Below are positions 24,821 to 33,356 of a stretch of 53,899 nucleotides of DNA, in pieces; the first letter of the stretch is position 1; each line of letters begins with the position of its first letter. Source of the DNA: JAGXOF01 sp046545575 (GTDB taxonomy: Bacteria > Chloroflexota > Dehalococcoidia > SZUA-161 > SpSt-899). The notes under the pieces were generated by a model. It was given only the letters and a program-made list of their open reading frames with translations, made no database searches and was not told the DNA's origin. The stretch covers positions 1 to 53,899 of the forward strand of contig JBKGZM010000005.1 in NCBI GenBank assembly GCA_046545575.1, read 5' to 3'. A program made the position numbers and the translations under genes.

Positions 24821-25973
24821 TTCGGTTCCCTTTCACCATTTCCAGAAATCTTTCGAACAGATACATATTGTCTCGTGGTCCGGGCGAGGCCTCGGAATGG
24901 TACTGGATGGAGAAAATCGGCAGCTCTTTGTGCCTGAGGCCTTCCACGGTATTGTCGTTAAGGTTGATATGGCTTACCTCCAGCCCGTTTGTCACGGTTT
25001 GGGAGTCCACAGCGTAGCCGTGATTCTGCGCCGTTATGTGGAGTCGGCCTGTCTTGAGGTCTCGAACCGGATGATTGGCTCCGCGGTGTCCGAACCTCAG
25101 TTTAAATGTCTCCGCCCCGAAGGCACGGGCGATAAGCTGATGTCCCAGGCAGATGCCCATTATGGGTTTTTCCTCTATAAGGGTCTTTACTGTCTCCTGG
25201 AGATAGTCGACCTGGACAGGATCCCCGGGCCCTGGCGAGAGAACAACTCCGTCGGGATTGAGTTTTTCCAGTATGTCTGTGGCCGGGGTTGTGCAGGGGA
25301 CGACGCTAACCAGGCAATTCAGGTTATTCAGACTTCGACGGATGTTGTATTTCAATCCGAGGTCAACGACCACGATATGGGGCTGTTCGGGACTTCCAAG
25401 CGCTTCCAGTTCGGTGGCTATTCCCTCTATGCTGGACGAGGTAACGGGAGTTTGTAAATCAGGCCCCCACAGTGAGAATTCCCTGGCGGTGACCCCTTTC
25501 ACGAAATCGGTGAAGTCGTAGCGGGGCATAGATGCCAGTCTGGCCAGGGCTTCCTCCTGCGATTCCTCGGATGGGATTGTTCCCATCATCACTCCGAAGG
25601 AGCGGAGCCGGCGTACTAGCGACCTCGTGTCGACCCCGGCGATGCCGGGTATGCGCTGCGATTTCAGGAATTCATCCAAAGTTGACCTGCTCTTGCCGTG
25701 GCTGGGCTTCTCGCATTGTTCCCGTACCACAAATCCGGTCACCTGCGCTCTCTCCGACTCAAAGTCCTCGTCGTTGATGCCGTAGTTTCCGATGAGTGGG
25801 TAGGTTGGGACGAGTATCTGTCCTGCGTAGGAGGGGTCGGTAAGTATCTCCTGGTAGCCTGTCATGCTTGTGCTGAATACTACCTCGCCGTATGCAGGTT
25901 CCTCAGCGCCGAAGGAATATCCTTCGTATACTGAGCCGTCCTCGAGTGCCAGAATCGACTTTTTACCGGTCAA
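24813..25973 (-). CDS. carA: Carbamoyl phosphate synthase small subunit
   Basis: A 386-residue glutaminase subunit. It has the N-terminal CPSase_sm domain (SILALEDGSVYEGYSFG, STSMTGYQEILTDPSY) and the C-terminal class I GATase with the nucleophile motif GICLGHQ and final QYHSEASPGP. The start codon is TTG, behind AAGGAAGG. It hydrolyses glutamine and channels ammonia to CarB. The leader carries a PyrR-type binding hairpin and an intrinsic terminator, so transcription is probably attenuated by uridine nucleotides. Confidence 0.96.
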   Translation of the reverse strand: MTGKKSILALEDGSVYEGYSFGAEEPAYGEVVFSTSMTGYQEILTDPSYAGQILVPTYPLIGNYGINDEDFESERAQVTGFVVREQCEKPSHGKSRSTLDEFLKSQRIPGIAGVDTRSLVRRLRSFGVMMGTIPSEESQEEALARLASMPRYDFTDFVKGVTAREFSLWGPDLQTPVTSSSIEGIATELEALGSPEQPHIVVVDLGLKYNIRRSLNNLNCLVSVVPCTTPATDILEKLNPDGVVLSPGPGDPVQVDYLQETVKTLIEEKPIMGICLGHQLIARAFGAETFKLRFGHRGANHPVRDLKTGRLHITAQNHGYAVDSQTVTNGLEVSHINLNDNTVEGLRHKELPIFSIQYHSEASPGPRDNMYLFERFLEMVKGNRNG

Positions 25974-26013
25974 TGATTTCCTTCCTTCGGGTTATATCCT
26001 GTCATTTTGGGCA

Positions 26014-26045
26014 TAAAAAAACCTCTTGCCTATGACGGCAAGAGG
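26014..26045 (-). terminator. carAB leader attenuator terminator
   Basis: On the minus strand CCTCTTGCC, loop GTCATA, GGCAAGAGG and then seven Ts: a textbook intrinsic terminator 41-72 bases upstream of the carA start. Its 5' arm can instead pair with GGCAAG of the upstream PyrR-site hairpin (26103-26108). Confidence 0.8.
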
Positions 26046-26105
26046 AGGCATATCTATTTCTCTTGGTTAGATCTACGGCGAGTATATTCACTCAATCTCC
26101 ACCTT

Positions 26106-26125
26106 GCCGGTCTCACAGGACTGGC
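26106..26125 (-). promoter_or_regulatory. PyrR binding hairpin of the carAB leader
   Basis: The transcript reads GCC-A-GUC, hexaloop CUGUGA, GAC-C-GGC. This is a symmetrical stem-loop whose sequence AGUCCUGUGAG matches the PyrR recognition consensus (ARUCCNGNGAGGYU, hexaloop CNGNGA). PyrR-UMP binding would stabilise this anti-antiterminator and let the terminator at 26014-26045 form. No pyrR gene is in the window. Confidence 0.75.
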
Positions 26126-26152
26126 TTAAAGGTTAGGTGCTTAGCGCCTAAA

Positions 26153-26246
26153 TCCGCTAGAGGCGGAACAAAATGTAATGTAAAATCTCGGATTAAGGGT
26201 GCCCGCCTATGGCGGGCAACCTCTCCCCAGCGAAGTCTGGGGAGAG
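26153..26246. repeat. Cluster of short palindromes between tRNA-Ser and carA
   Basis: Three hairpins: TCCGC/GCGGA (26153-26167), GCCCGCC-TAT-GGCGGGC (26201-26217) and CTCTCCCCAG/CTGGGGAGAG (26221-26246). They share the CCGCC-NNN-GGCGG theme of the other intergenic repeats. Confidence 0.55.
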
Positions 26247-26302
26247 GTATAGTTTCGTAATAATGATAACAGGACGGGTGGTTGTTTTTCAACTGGTTTA
26301 AG

Positions 26303-26388
26303 CGGAGGGGGTGGGATTCGAACCCACGGTAGTCAGAGACTACAACGGTTTTCAAGACCGTCGCCTTAAACCGCTCGGCCACCCCTCC
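26303..26388 (-). tRNA. tRNA-Ser (anticodon UGA)
   Basis: An 86-base class II tRNA. The acceptor stem is GGAGGGG/CCCCTCC with discriminator G. The D-arm region is GGCCGAGCGGTTTAAGGC, the anticodon loop CTTGAAA reads TGA, and a long variable arm (GTAGTCTCTGACTAC) follows. The T-arm is GTGGGTTCGAATCCCAC. CCA is not encoded. The stretch 26389-26600 upstream shows no gene. Confidence 0.95.
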
Positions 26389-26600
26389 ACAGGCATGGAT
26401 TATAACATTTTTAGAGCCTAAAGTCACAGGCTATTCTCTACTCCCCTTTTACATTAACTTCACTAGTTAACATAATGATAGAAACCGTGTTTCGGGTCAT
26501 GGGGCAGTGTTTTCAAGCCAAGTTGCTTGGTAAGTCTGTGAAATAATAGGAAAGAGGGCCAGGATCAAGGGGATGTTCCTATGTGGTCGTTAACTATTGC

Positions 26601-28139
26601 TTACAGGGCCTCCAGATAGTCCTCTAGTTTCCTGCAGAGATCGGAGTTATATAGTCTTTGCAAGGCCCTTGCCTCTATTTGCCGAACGCGTTCGCGGGTC
26701 ACATCGAACTCGTAAGCAACCTCGTCAAGTAACCAGCTATGCCCGTCCTCAAGCCCAAACCTGAGCATTATAACCCTACGCTCACGGTCAGCCAGCTGCC
26801 TGAGAGCTTCCTTAATCTGGTCTTTGAGTAAAAGGTACGAGGCGATCTCGGCGGGCTTTGCTTTGGGGTCCTCAATGAATTGGCTGAGTGAGGATTCTTT
26901 GCCTTCTTCGATAGGGGCATCCAGAGATACTGACTCCTGGGTAGTCTGAAATATCTCCTCCAACTTCCGCTGTGGGATACTCGTTTTGCGTGCCAACTCA
27001 CTGAGGGTAGGGTCGCGACCATATTCCTGAGTCAGGGAGCGCATGGTTCCCATGACACGGTTAATTGTCTCCACCATATGGACGGGGATCCTGATGATCC
27101 GGCCTTGATCAGCGATGCACCTGTTTATCGTCTGCCTTATCCACCATGTGGCATATGTGCTGAACTTGTAGCCTCTTCTGTGATCGAACTTGTCAATCGC
27201 CCGCATCAATCCTATACTACCCTCCTGAACCATGTCCAGCATGGGGATACCTTTGCCTCTATATCTCTTGGCGATACTTACTACAAGCCTCAGATTCGCT
27301 TCTACCAGACGTTGTCTTGCTCTCTCTCCCTCCTCTTGCGCCTGTTTGATACGTGAAAGAATTTCGTCTTCATAAGGTATGACTAGTTCGCGCACCCTGG
27401 GTTCGCGTACTGAGTTCTCTGTCTCAGTGAGAAGCCCCTTGCTTTCTACATTCTGAAGCAGATCTGGAGGCAAGAGATAGAGATCCAGGGAGAGGTTCCT
27501 TAACAGGGTTTCCACCGTTTCCGGATCCAGTCGTACCCGGTTGGCCACGGCCGCTATAAGGCAATCGTCGGTGTCGCCATCAATAGCATCAAGTAACTTC
27601 CAGTGGTAAAGTGTCTCGCAAATCGAGGCCCCTTCGGGTAGATCGACCTCTTTCCTGAGAGCACTTACCAGTAGGAGAGTACAGCCTACCTCGCTTAGTA
27701 TGGATAACAGAGTATCATTGGCCGAAGGAAACGCACCGTGCCTTTCATACCATGATTTGTCCAGGTGATCGATATGCCTTTTTATCTCTACTCTTCGAGC
27801 AAGTGCCTTCTCCTCTTCGATGTTCAGGAGTGGAATCTGAGCCGCTTCTCGCAGGTACATGCGTAACGAGTCATCAAGCACATCCTCCAGTTCCTCACGT
27901 CCCATTTCGGGAAATGCCAGTTCGTCATCTTCCAGGCTGCTGACAGGGCAGACAGTATCTGTCGAGGGGTCGATAACTTCTGTTGCCAGGGTTTCCCCTA
28001 TATCTTGCCCATCGAGGAAATCTGGAAACTCATCAGTTTTCGCATCCTCTACACTTTCCTGTTCCTGTAAAGAGTTCTCTTTGTAGCGATGTATGTTTTT
28101 CTTTACATTGACCTCAGCTATCTTCTGGTTACCTATCAT
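26601..28139 (-). CDS. RNA polymerase sigma-70 factor, primary type
   Basis: A 512-residue sigma factor of the RpoD/SigA group. Region 1.2 is DDSLRMYLREAAQIPLLNIEEE (starting near residue 88). Region 2 has LVEANLRLVVSIAKRYRGKG and the -10-recognition helix YATWWIRQTINRCIADQ, followed by IRIPVHMVETINRV. Region 3 and region 4.2 (VTRERVRQIEARALQRL) complete it. Residues needed for promoter recognition look standard. A roughly 100-residue non-conserved insert separates regions 1.2 and 2. Whether it is the main housekeeping factor or a paralogue cannot be judged from the window. The ribosome site is weak. Confidence 0.9.
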   Translation of the reverse strand: MIGNQKIAEVNVKKNIHRYKENSLQEQESVEDAKTDEFPDFLDGQDIGETLATEVIDPSTDTVCPVSSLEDDELAFPEMGREELEDVLDDSLRMYLREAAQIPLLNIEEEKALARRVEIKRHIDHLDKSWYERHGAFPSANDTLLSILSEVGCTLLLVSALRKEVDLPEGASICETLYHWKLLDAIDGDTDDCLIAAVANRVRLDPETVETLLRNLSLDLYLLPPDLLQNVESKGLLTETENSVREPRVRELVIPYEDEILSRIKQAQEEGERARQRLVEANLRLVVSIAKRYRGKGIPMLDMVQEGSIGLMRAIDKFDHRRGYKFSTYATWWIRQTINRCIADQGRIIRIPVHMVETINRVMGTMRSLTQEYGRDPTLSELARKTSIPQRKLEEIFQTTQESVSLDAPIEEGKESSLSQFIEDPKAKPAEIASYLLLKDQIKEALRQLADRERRVIMLRFGLEDGHSWLLDEVAYEFDVTRERVRQIEARALQRLYNSDLCRKLEDYLEAL

Positions 28140-28691
28140 ATCTGTCCATGCCCTCCATTTCTTCAGACTGAAGTATATGCAACCAAGATCTCAGTTATAA
28201 GCCACATATATCAACCTCAACCCTGCGGAATTGAAGCTAGGATTGACTTTCCTCTCTGGAGGACTAAACGATCTGTACCTGATTTATCAGGCGAAGGACA
28301 GAGTCCGAGAAGTCTACCCATATAAAAGTCAACACCTCGTACAGTCTTTTGAGATTTAACAACACCCAGCTGGATCAGGTGCTTAAATGAATTGAAATGG
28401 TCGTAGTTATCTTGTGCTCAGCTGCCAGAAGCTTTGCACATAATTGCTGATATGTTGTAAAGTTGCTTGAAGTTTATCATAGTTTGCGTAGGCTGTCAAC
28501 CATTTATGGCCCTACTGATGTTAAAATGCGTAAATCTCAGGAGATATGGCTGATAAGCAGTCAAACGCAAATGAATTTGTGCCATGCTTGATAGAATCGA
28601 GCAATGGATAAACGGGGTGTTGTCGTAAATCGATCAGCATGGGAATAAAGGGGATCTGTCTTGGCCAGAAAAAATAGGGGTTAACTCTTGC
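28140..28691. other. Non-coding stretch upstream of the sigma factor
   Basis: No convincing gene in these 552 bases. The part next to the sigma gene has AT-rich stretches such as TTGATATATGTGGCTTATAAC (minus strand), which could hold its promoter, but spacing is not canonical. The rest may be the eroded 5' part of the chemotaxis receptor gene that follows; no reading frame survives. Confidence 0.5.
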
Positions 28692-29101
28692 ATGATTAGA
28701 GGGATTAAACTGTTTGAAAACCTTATGGGATTCATTGACAACGTTGGTTCCGCGTCCGAGCAGAATACCTCAGCGACACGGCAGATGACGGTCAACGCTC
28801 AGGAGGCAAGCAATTCTATTGAAAGCGTGAGTAGCATAGCAGAGCAGAGCAGTGCGTCAGCTGAGGAACTGTCGAGTGCGTCAGAGGAAATGAGTTCACA
28901 GGTAGAGGAGGTAGTCTCCACCTCAGATTCACTGAAGCAAATGGCTGAGCAATTATGGCAATCAGTGGCAACGTTCAGGACCAGGGCTAATGGCTCAGAA
29001 GAAGCCGTGGACAAGGGGGCAATGACTCAGGCAATGGCTCTAGTGCTGCTGACAAAGTAGGCAAGAAGATATCCAAAAAGCGCGCGAGAAGGGGGGCTTG
29101 A
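28692..29101 (+). pseudogene. Methyl-accepting chemotaxis protein, C-terminal fragment, frameshifted
   Basis: Only the last part of an MCP signalling domain remains: SIAEQSSASAEELSSASEEM and VEEVVSTSDSLKQMAEQL are typical of the distal coiled coil. Sensor, membrane and adaptation segments are missing. The frame shifts at a run of five Gs (29015-29019). With one more G the protein continues NDSGNGSSAADKVGKKISK and ends at 29101, a normal MCP tail, instead of stopping at 29060. It is a decayed remnant next to a truncated CheW. Confidence 0.7.
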
Positions 29102-29129
29102 AGCACAATAGGCTTTATCGATTTATTGC

Positions 29130-29510
29130 TTGCGATTAGGGATTGTTAACTTGAGGGGGCAAGTCGTTCCTGTTGTAAACCTGAGACGGGTATTTGGCTT
29201 GCCTGCGGGTGAGCCAACCAAGGAAGCTCGTATCATGGTAGTGAATGTCGCAGATCGCAATATCGGGTGCCTAGTCGATGCCGTCACGGGGGTGTTGCGA
29301 ATATCAGCAGACTCCGTGGAGCCGCCGTCTCCTCTGGTTACCGCCTCCGGGGAATCGGATTACCTGCTTGGCATTGCCAAGCTTGATGATAGGATGGTAC
29401 TCTTGCTTGAACTGCAAAGTCTATTTGGCTTCGACGAGATGACAGAAGCACTGGACACTGTAGGACAGCAGAGACTTGATCTAGAACCCGAACAGGTCCA
29501 TGCCACCTAA
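29130..29510 (+). pseudogene. CheW-like fragment, N-terminus missing
   Basis: The frame begins with TTG and encodes GIVNLRGQVVPVVNLRRVFGLP, the hallmark centre of CheW, followed by the C-terminal half (IGCLVDAVTGVLRISADSVEPP, LLGIAKLDDRMVLLLEL). The first 40 or so residues of a CheW domain are absent and no frame upstream supplies them. CheW couples receptors to the CheA kinase. With the broken MCP beside it this is probably relic chemotaxis DNA. Its end overlaps the convergent SDR gene by 30 bases. Confidence 0.7.
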
Positions 29511-30245
29511 CATATTCACCACCGCTCCGGTCATATACTGTGCCTCATCTGAGACCGCAAAGCCCACGGCATTGGCGATTTCCTGTGGCTCGGCAGACCG
29601 TTTCCAAACCGTCTTAGCTTCAACCTTCTGACGTACCTCGTCGGGAAGGTCTTCGGTGGTGGCTCTCGTGTTTGCTAGCCCGACCACTACAGCATTCCCG
29701 GTGATGTTGTACCTGGCTCCCTCAAGGGCAACCGTCTTGGCAAGGCTGATTAGGCCTGCTTTTGCGGCCCCGTAACTGCTCTGTCCTGCTCCACCCATAA
29801 GTCCGGCTACCGATGAGATATTGACAATGCGTCCCCAATTGGCGGATCGCATATCTTCCCATGCCTCTTTAATACAGTAGAAGGCTGAATTGAGGCATAT
29901 CTTTACCTCATTATCCCACTCTTCAACGGTGGTCTTGCTGATCGAGATATTGTGCCCCATCAAAGCAGCGTTGTTGACCAGTATCGTTACAGGTCCGAGA
30001 GTTTGTTTTATCTCAGCGAATCCCTTTTGCACATCGCTGTAGTCACGCAAGTCCATCCTGACAGCCAGAGAATTCCGCCCCATCTGCTTTATTTCCTCAG
30101 CAACAGCGTTAGCTCCCTCCATATTGCTTTTACCGCTCACGGCAACATCGGCTCCCATCCTGGCCAGGGTAAGAGCAATCGCTTGACCTATACCCCCTTC
30201 TCTGGATGCCCCGCTGACAAATGCAACCTTTCCTTCCAGTGACAT
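29481..30245 (-). CDS. Short-chain dehydrogenase/reductase (FabG-like)
   Basis: A 254-residue classical SDR. The start MSLEGKVAFV at 30245 has AAGGAGG upstream; a longer frame lacks one. The cofactor loop is SGASREGGIG (11-20), NNA lies at 91-93, and the catalytic residues are Ser145 (NISS), Tyr158 and Lys162 (YGAAK). It oxidises or reduces a hydroxyl/keto group with NAD(P). Similarity is to 3-oxoacyl-ACP reductases, but no fatty-acid genes are near, so the substrate is open. It stands alone, with its own candidate promoter. Confidence 0.88.
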   Translation of the reverse strand: MSLEGKVAFVSGASREGGIGQAIALTLARMGADVAVSGKSNMEGANAVAEEIKQMGRNSLAVRMDLRDYSDVQKGFAEIKQTLGPVTILVNNAALMGHNISISKTTVEEWDNEVKICLNSAFYCIKEAWEDMRSANWGRIVNISSVAGLMGGAGQSSYGAAKAGLISLAKTVALEGARYNITGNAVVVGLANTRATTEDLPDEVRQKVEAKTVWKRSAEPQEIANAVGFAVSDEAQYMTGAVVNMLGGMDLFGF

Positions 30246-30293
30246 AGTCTTTGCCTCCTTTGAAAGTGTGGCAGTGAAACTGCCCAACCTCTG

Positions 30294-30322
30294 ATATTAT
30301 CATGCATTGTGCTGCGGGACAA
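30294..30322 (-). promoter_or_regulatory. Putative SDR promoter
   Basis: On the minus strand TTGTCC (30317-30322), a 17-base spacer and TAATAT (30294-30299). The transcript would begin with the short hairpin GGCAGT-GAA-ACTGCC (30270-30284). Confidence 0.4.
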
Positions 30323-30464
30323 GCTGCCAAATTAACAACAGGCAATGCCTTGATTAAGTGAACCGGTCATGTTATTTTGGGTGGTAAGAAGGTGTGTAAT
30401 TGTAGATGGAATTCGTGGAATGGAATGAATAGTGAGAGGGATTTGGGGTAAACAGGAGGTGGAA

Positions 30465-30719
30465 ATGGACGGTAAAAAAGTTGCTTCTACTATAGCAAGG
30501 GATATCCCGTGGGCCAAGGCGTTTGATTACGGCTATGGTCTCACGGTATATTCGCAAAAGGATGGTGGGGTTATCATGTACCTTTCTTTCAATTCCGCGG
30601 GGGAGGTATCTGTGAGAAATGCCAGAGGTGATGGTGCAGTTATTGCGAGGGTGAGCGACGAGAGCGAGGTACCAAAAGTTTTGGAAGAAATAGAACGGGC
30701 GCGTCAGGATGGAGAGTAG
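30465..30719 (+). CDS. Small conserved-looking protein of unknown function
   Basis: I do not recognise this 84-residue protein. ATG 30465 follows AGGAGGTGG, so expression is likely; the frame opens further upstream but without a ribosome site. The sequence is soluble, with alternating beta-strand-like segments (GLTVYSQKDGGVIMYLSF, VSVRNARGDGAVIARV) and a charged C-terminal helix. The next gene on the same strand starts 20 bases later. Confidence 0.6.
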   Translation: MDGKKVASTIARDIPWAKAFDYGYGLTVYSQKDGGVIMYLSFNSAGEVSVRNARGDGAVIARVSDESEVPKVLEEIERARQDGE

Positions 30720-30738
30720 TGTTTTCTTTTTATGTTGA

Positions 30739-31161
30739 ATGGATAATATGTCTTTTTACGACGCGCTATCACGGGTAGTGAAGGCTTTAGGATTCAGGAT
30801 GAAGCTTACTCCCAGGGCCAGACAGATTCTCGAGGTGATGGCTGAGGATTGTGAGGAGGAACCACAGAGGCAGTTGCGACAAGGTGTTCCTCCACAGGTG
30901 TTTAGTCAGAAGACGGATGTGTATCTTCACAGTCACTTGCCTGAGATCGACGAGTTGAAGAGCGAAGGCTTCGTCAATGAAGTAAAGCTCTTTGATGTTC
31001 AGAGCCATTTTGTAATAACCGAGAAAGGCTACCGCTACATGAGGTCGCCGTATTATCGATTCGTTCGCTGGCTTTCCGAACGCAAGGCGATTGCCTCTAT
31101 TGTGGGGGCTTCCATCGTGATAATTGGTGTGTTGGCAGGGGTTGTAAGCTCTTTGGGATAG
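30739..31161 (+). CDS. Tail-anchored protein of unknown function
   Basis: A 140-residue protein I cannot assign. The N-terminal part (about 20-110) is hydrophilic and reads like a small winged-helix-type domain (LTPRARQILEVMAED, IDELKSEGFV, HFVITEKGYRYM). A single hydrophobic helix near residues 117-138 would anchor it in the membrane at the C-terminus. It follows the 84-residue gene by 20 bases and may be co-transcribed. Confidence 0.6.
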   Translation: MDNMSFYDALSRVVKALGFRMKLTPRARQILEVMAEDCEEEPQRQLRQGVPPQVFSQKTDVYLHSHLPEIDELKSEGFVNEVKLFDVQSHFVITEKGYRYMRSPYYRFVRWLSERKAIASIVGASIVIIGVLAGVVSSLG

Positions 31162-31232
31162 GCATTTTTGTAGCAGTCCGGCGGAGAAAAAGGCGCTCTG
31201 CAGTTTAAGGTCCTGTGCATTGCAGGGTCAGA

Positions 31233-32483
31233 TTAACCTTTCTTTGCTACGGATGGGGTGGTCAGCAAGCTGATCATTCCAGTAAGCAGCAATCCGGCAA
31301 AGGCAAACCACACGTTCTGGTAGCTACCGAATTTGTCAAATACCCACCCTGCTATAGGCGGGCCAATGATTCCACCCAGGGCAGCCCCAGCCATTACTAT
31401 ACCAAGGACAGTTCCAAAATGAACCCGGCCGAAGTATTGCCTTACCAAAGAAGGAATCATGGGGACAGGCCCCCCATACCCTATCCCAATGAGGACAAGG
31501 AATGGCAAGAGCATCCATGTACTTAGCATCGAAGAACATCCAAAAAGGAGCAAGCCCAGACTGCTCATGGCAAATCCCAGAGCCGTTACCCGCTTTTTGT
31601 CGAACCTGTCGCCGAGATAGCCGAAGCTAAGGCGACCCACAACGCTAGTTATTGGTATGGCACTGGCCACCAGACTTGAGACCGACCGCGTAATGTCGAT
31701 ACTGCTCAGGTAGGGCATTACATGAGTTATGACGGCATTAATCACCAGGATATGGCACATATATCCTATTGCGAGGTGCCAGAAGGTCCTGCTTTTTAGA
31801 GCTTGCCTGACTCCGATATCCAGCTCGGGGCTTTGCGATGATGACCTGGACTCACCCTCAGCCAACTCTTCGCTGGAGTCGCCGTCAACCTGGTAGCCAT
31901 ATTGCTCAGGTCTATTCCGGAAGAGAAGCGCCAGCGGTAGAAGGATGACAAAGGCCCCACAACCAATGCTTGCCATTGCCGTTCGCCATCCGAGCGTGTC
32001 AATGAGCAGGGTTGCCAGCGGAACCAGAAGTCCTCCAGCGGCAACGCCGCTGACCAAAACGCCAGTTGCTGCAGTGGCCTTTTTTCGGAACCAGAGATTC
32101 ACCGCTGTCAGGGGTACAACGCCGACACAGAGGCTTATGCCCAGGGCTGTTAGAACAAATGCTCCGTAAAACGAAATAAGAGACGAAATTTGACTTAAAG
32201 CCAGCAAACCGAGACCGATAATAGCTGTTCCAGTGATAATCAGCTTTCTTGGGCCCCAACGGTCCACGAGGAATCCTACGACCGGTGTGAATAGCCCCAT
32301 TTCCAAACCGCGTATCGATGCAGCAAAAGAAACCTGTGCATGGCTCCAGCCCAAATCGTTAGCTATCGGTTCAAAAATAGCGGTGAAACCGAAGTGTATA
32401 AATCCCCCGATGTAGGCTGCAATAAAGAAACCGGCACCCACGATCCACCAGCCATAGAACACTTTACGGTTTTGCGTACTCAT
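31233..32483 (-). CDS. MFS transporter, monocarboxylate/oxalate-formate antiporter-like
   Basis: About 416 residues with 12 expected membrane helices. The MFS signature GFLVDRWGPRKLI follows helix 2, and the second half repeats it as GYLGDRFDKKRVTALG. The N-terminus (FYGWWIVGAGFF) resembles OxlT-like carriers for small carboxylates. ATG 32483 is preferred over the GTG three codons upstream. It is the last gene of the large catabolic cluster, 85 bases after the hydrolase, and may import substrate or export a product acid. The substrate is not inferable. Confidence 0.85.
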   Translation of the reverse strand: MSTQNRKVFYGWWIVGAGFFIAAYIGGFIHFGFTAIFEPIANDLGWSHAQVSFAASIRGLEMGLFTPVVGFLVDRWGPRKLIITGTAIIGLGLLALSQISSLISFYGAFVLTALGISLCVGVVPLTAVNLWFRKKATAATGVLVSGVAAGGLLVPLATLLIDTLGWRTAMASIGCGAFVILLPLALLFRNRPEQYGYQVDGDSSEELAEGESRSSSQSPELDIGVRQALKSRTFWHLAIGYMCHILVINAVITHVMPYLSSIDITRSVSSLVASAIPITSVVGRLSFGYLGDRFDKKRVTALGFAMSSLGLLLFGCSSMLSTWMLLPFLVLIGIGYGGPVPMIPSLVRQYFGRVHFGTVLGIVMAGAALGGIIGPPIAGWVFDKFGSYQNVWFAFAGLLLTGMISLLTTPSVAKKG

Positions 32484-32568
32484 CTCACTCACAAAGCGGG
32501 CCGCATATCGATACGCATTTGCGGTTTTATAGAAAAGACTTCAAAGGGGCAGCTTTCATCTACCTGGG

Positions 32569-33354
32569 TTATGCTGATTCGGATAGGAAGTCCATTACAG
32601 TTCTATTAAACCTGTCTGGCAATTCAATCGGAACTGCATGGCCAGCAGGCAAGACGATTAGTTTTGAGTCAGGTATTGCTTCCTGGGCCTTCTTGCCCTG
32701 TTCTAATCCCATAACACGGTCGTTCTCACCAATGAGTATCAATACAGGGCATTTCAGTTTACTTAAGTCAGGCGGGCTCTCTGGCACACGCCGCATAATT
32801 TTTGCAATACCACCAGGATTATTCTGTAGCTTCACCTTCATGTATCTCTCAAATTCAACGGGGTTACCAGACTGAAATCCGGGAGAAAAAGCATCTGTAG
32901 TCATCTTTTCAGCCAATGCCTCCATATCCCCCTTGTCCAGAAGCTCTGACATTGCCTGGCGCCTCTTCAGGACCTCAGGAGTAGGCGGAGTCAAGGGTGG
33001 GGAGCTGCTGGCGAGGATAAGCGCTTTCACTAACTCCGGATGGTTCAGTGCTAGCTCAAGAGCGATATGGCCTCCCATCGAGTAGCCAAGGAAATAAGCG
33101 TCTTTAACACCTAAGGCTTTCATCAACTCGTAGGCATCTCGGGCAAGGAGTGGCATGGAGTACTCTCCTTCAGGGCTCTCGGTTTCGCCGGAGCCTCTGA
33201 CATCGTAAGTAATAACCCGGTACCTTTCCGAGAACACAGGAACCTGGCGATACCACATGTTCAGGTTGTCACCTGCGCCGTGGATAAGGACAAGGTTTGG
33301 TCCCTGGCCATGGATTTCGTAGTTTATGGAGATACCATTTGCCTCGATTCTCAT
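32569..33354 (-). CDS. Alpha/beta hydrolase (3-oxoadipate enol-lactonase-like)
   Basis: A 261-residue alpha/beta hydrolase with a complete triad: Ser92 in GYSMGG, Asp212 in IGENDRV and His239 in AGHAVPIE; the oxyanion segment is LIHGAGDN. The family hydrolyses esters, lactones, thioesters or C-C bonds. The stop of dctM overlaps the possible GTG start; ATG 33354 has GGGGTGA upstream. In this context a CoA-thioesterase or lactonase role within the pathway is plausible but not proven. Confidence 0.86.
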   Translation of the reverse strand: MRIEANGISINYEIHGQGPNLVLIHGAGDNLNMWYRQVPVFSERYRVITYDVRGSGETESPEGEYSMPLLARDAYELMKALGVKDAYFLGYSMGGHIALELALNHPELVKALILASSSPPLTPPTPEVLKRRQAMSELLDKGDMEALAEKMTTDAFSPGFQSGNPVEFERYMKVKLQNNPGGIAKIMRRVPESPPDLSKLKCPVLILIGENDRVMGLEQGKKAQEAIPDSKLIVLPAGHAVPIELPDRFNRTVMDFLSESA

Positions 33355-33356
33355 AC

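Noticed and set aside
26014..26130. T-box leader for carA
   Set aside because: No T-box consensus or specifier loop; the hairpin instead fits the PyrR consensus.
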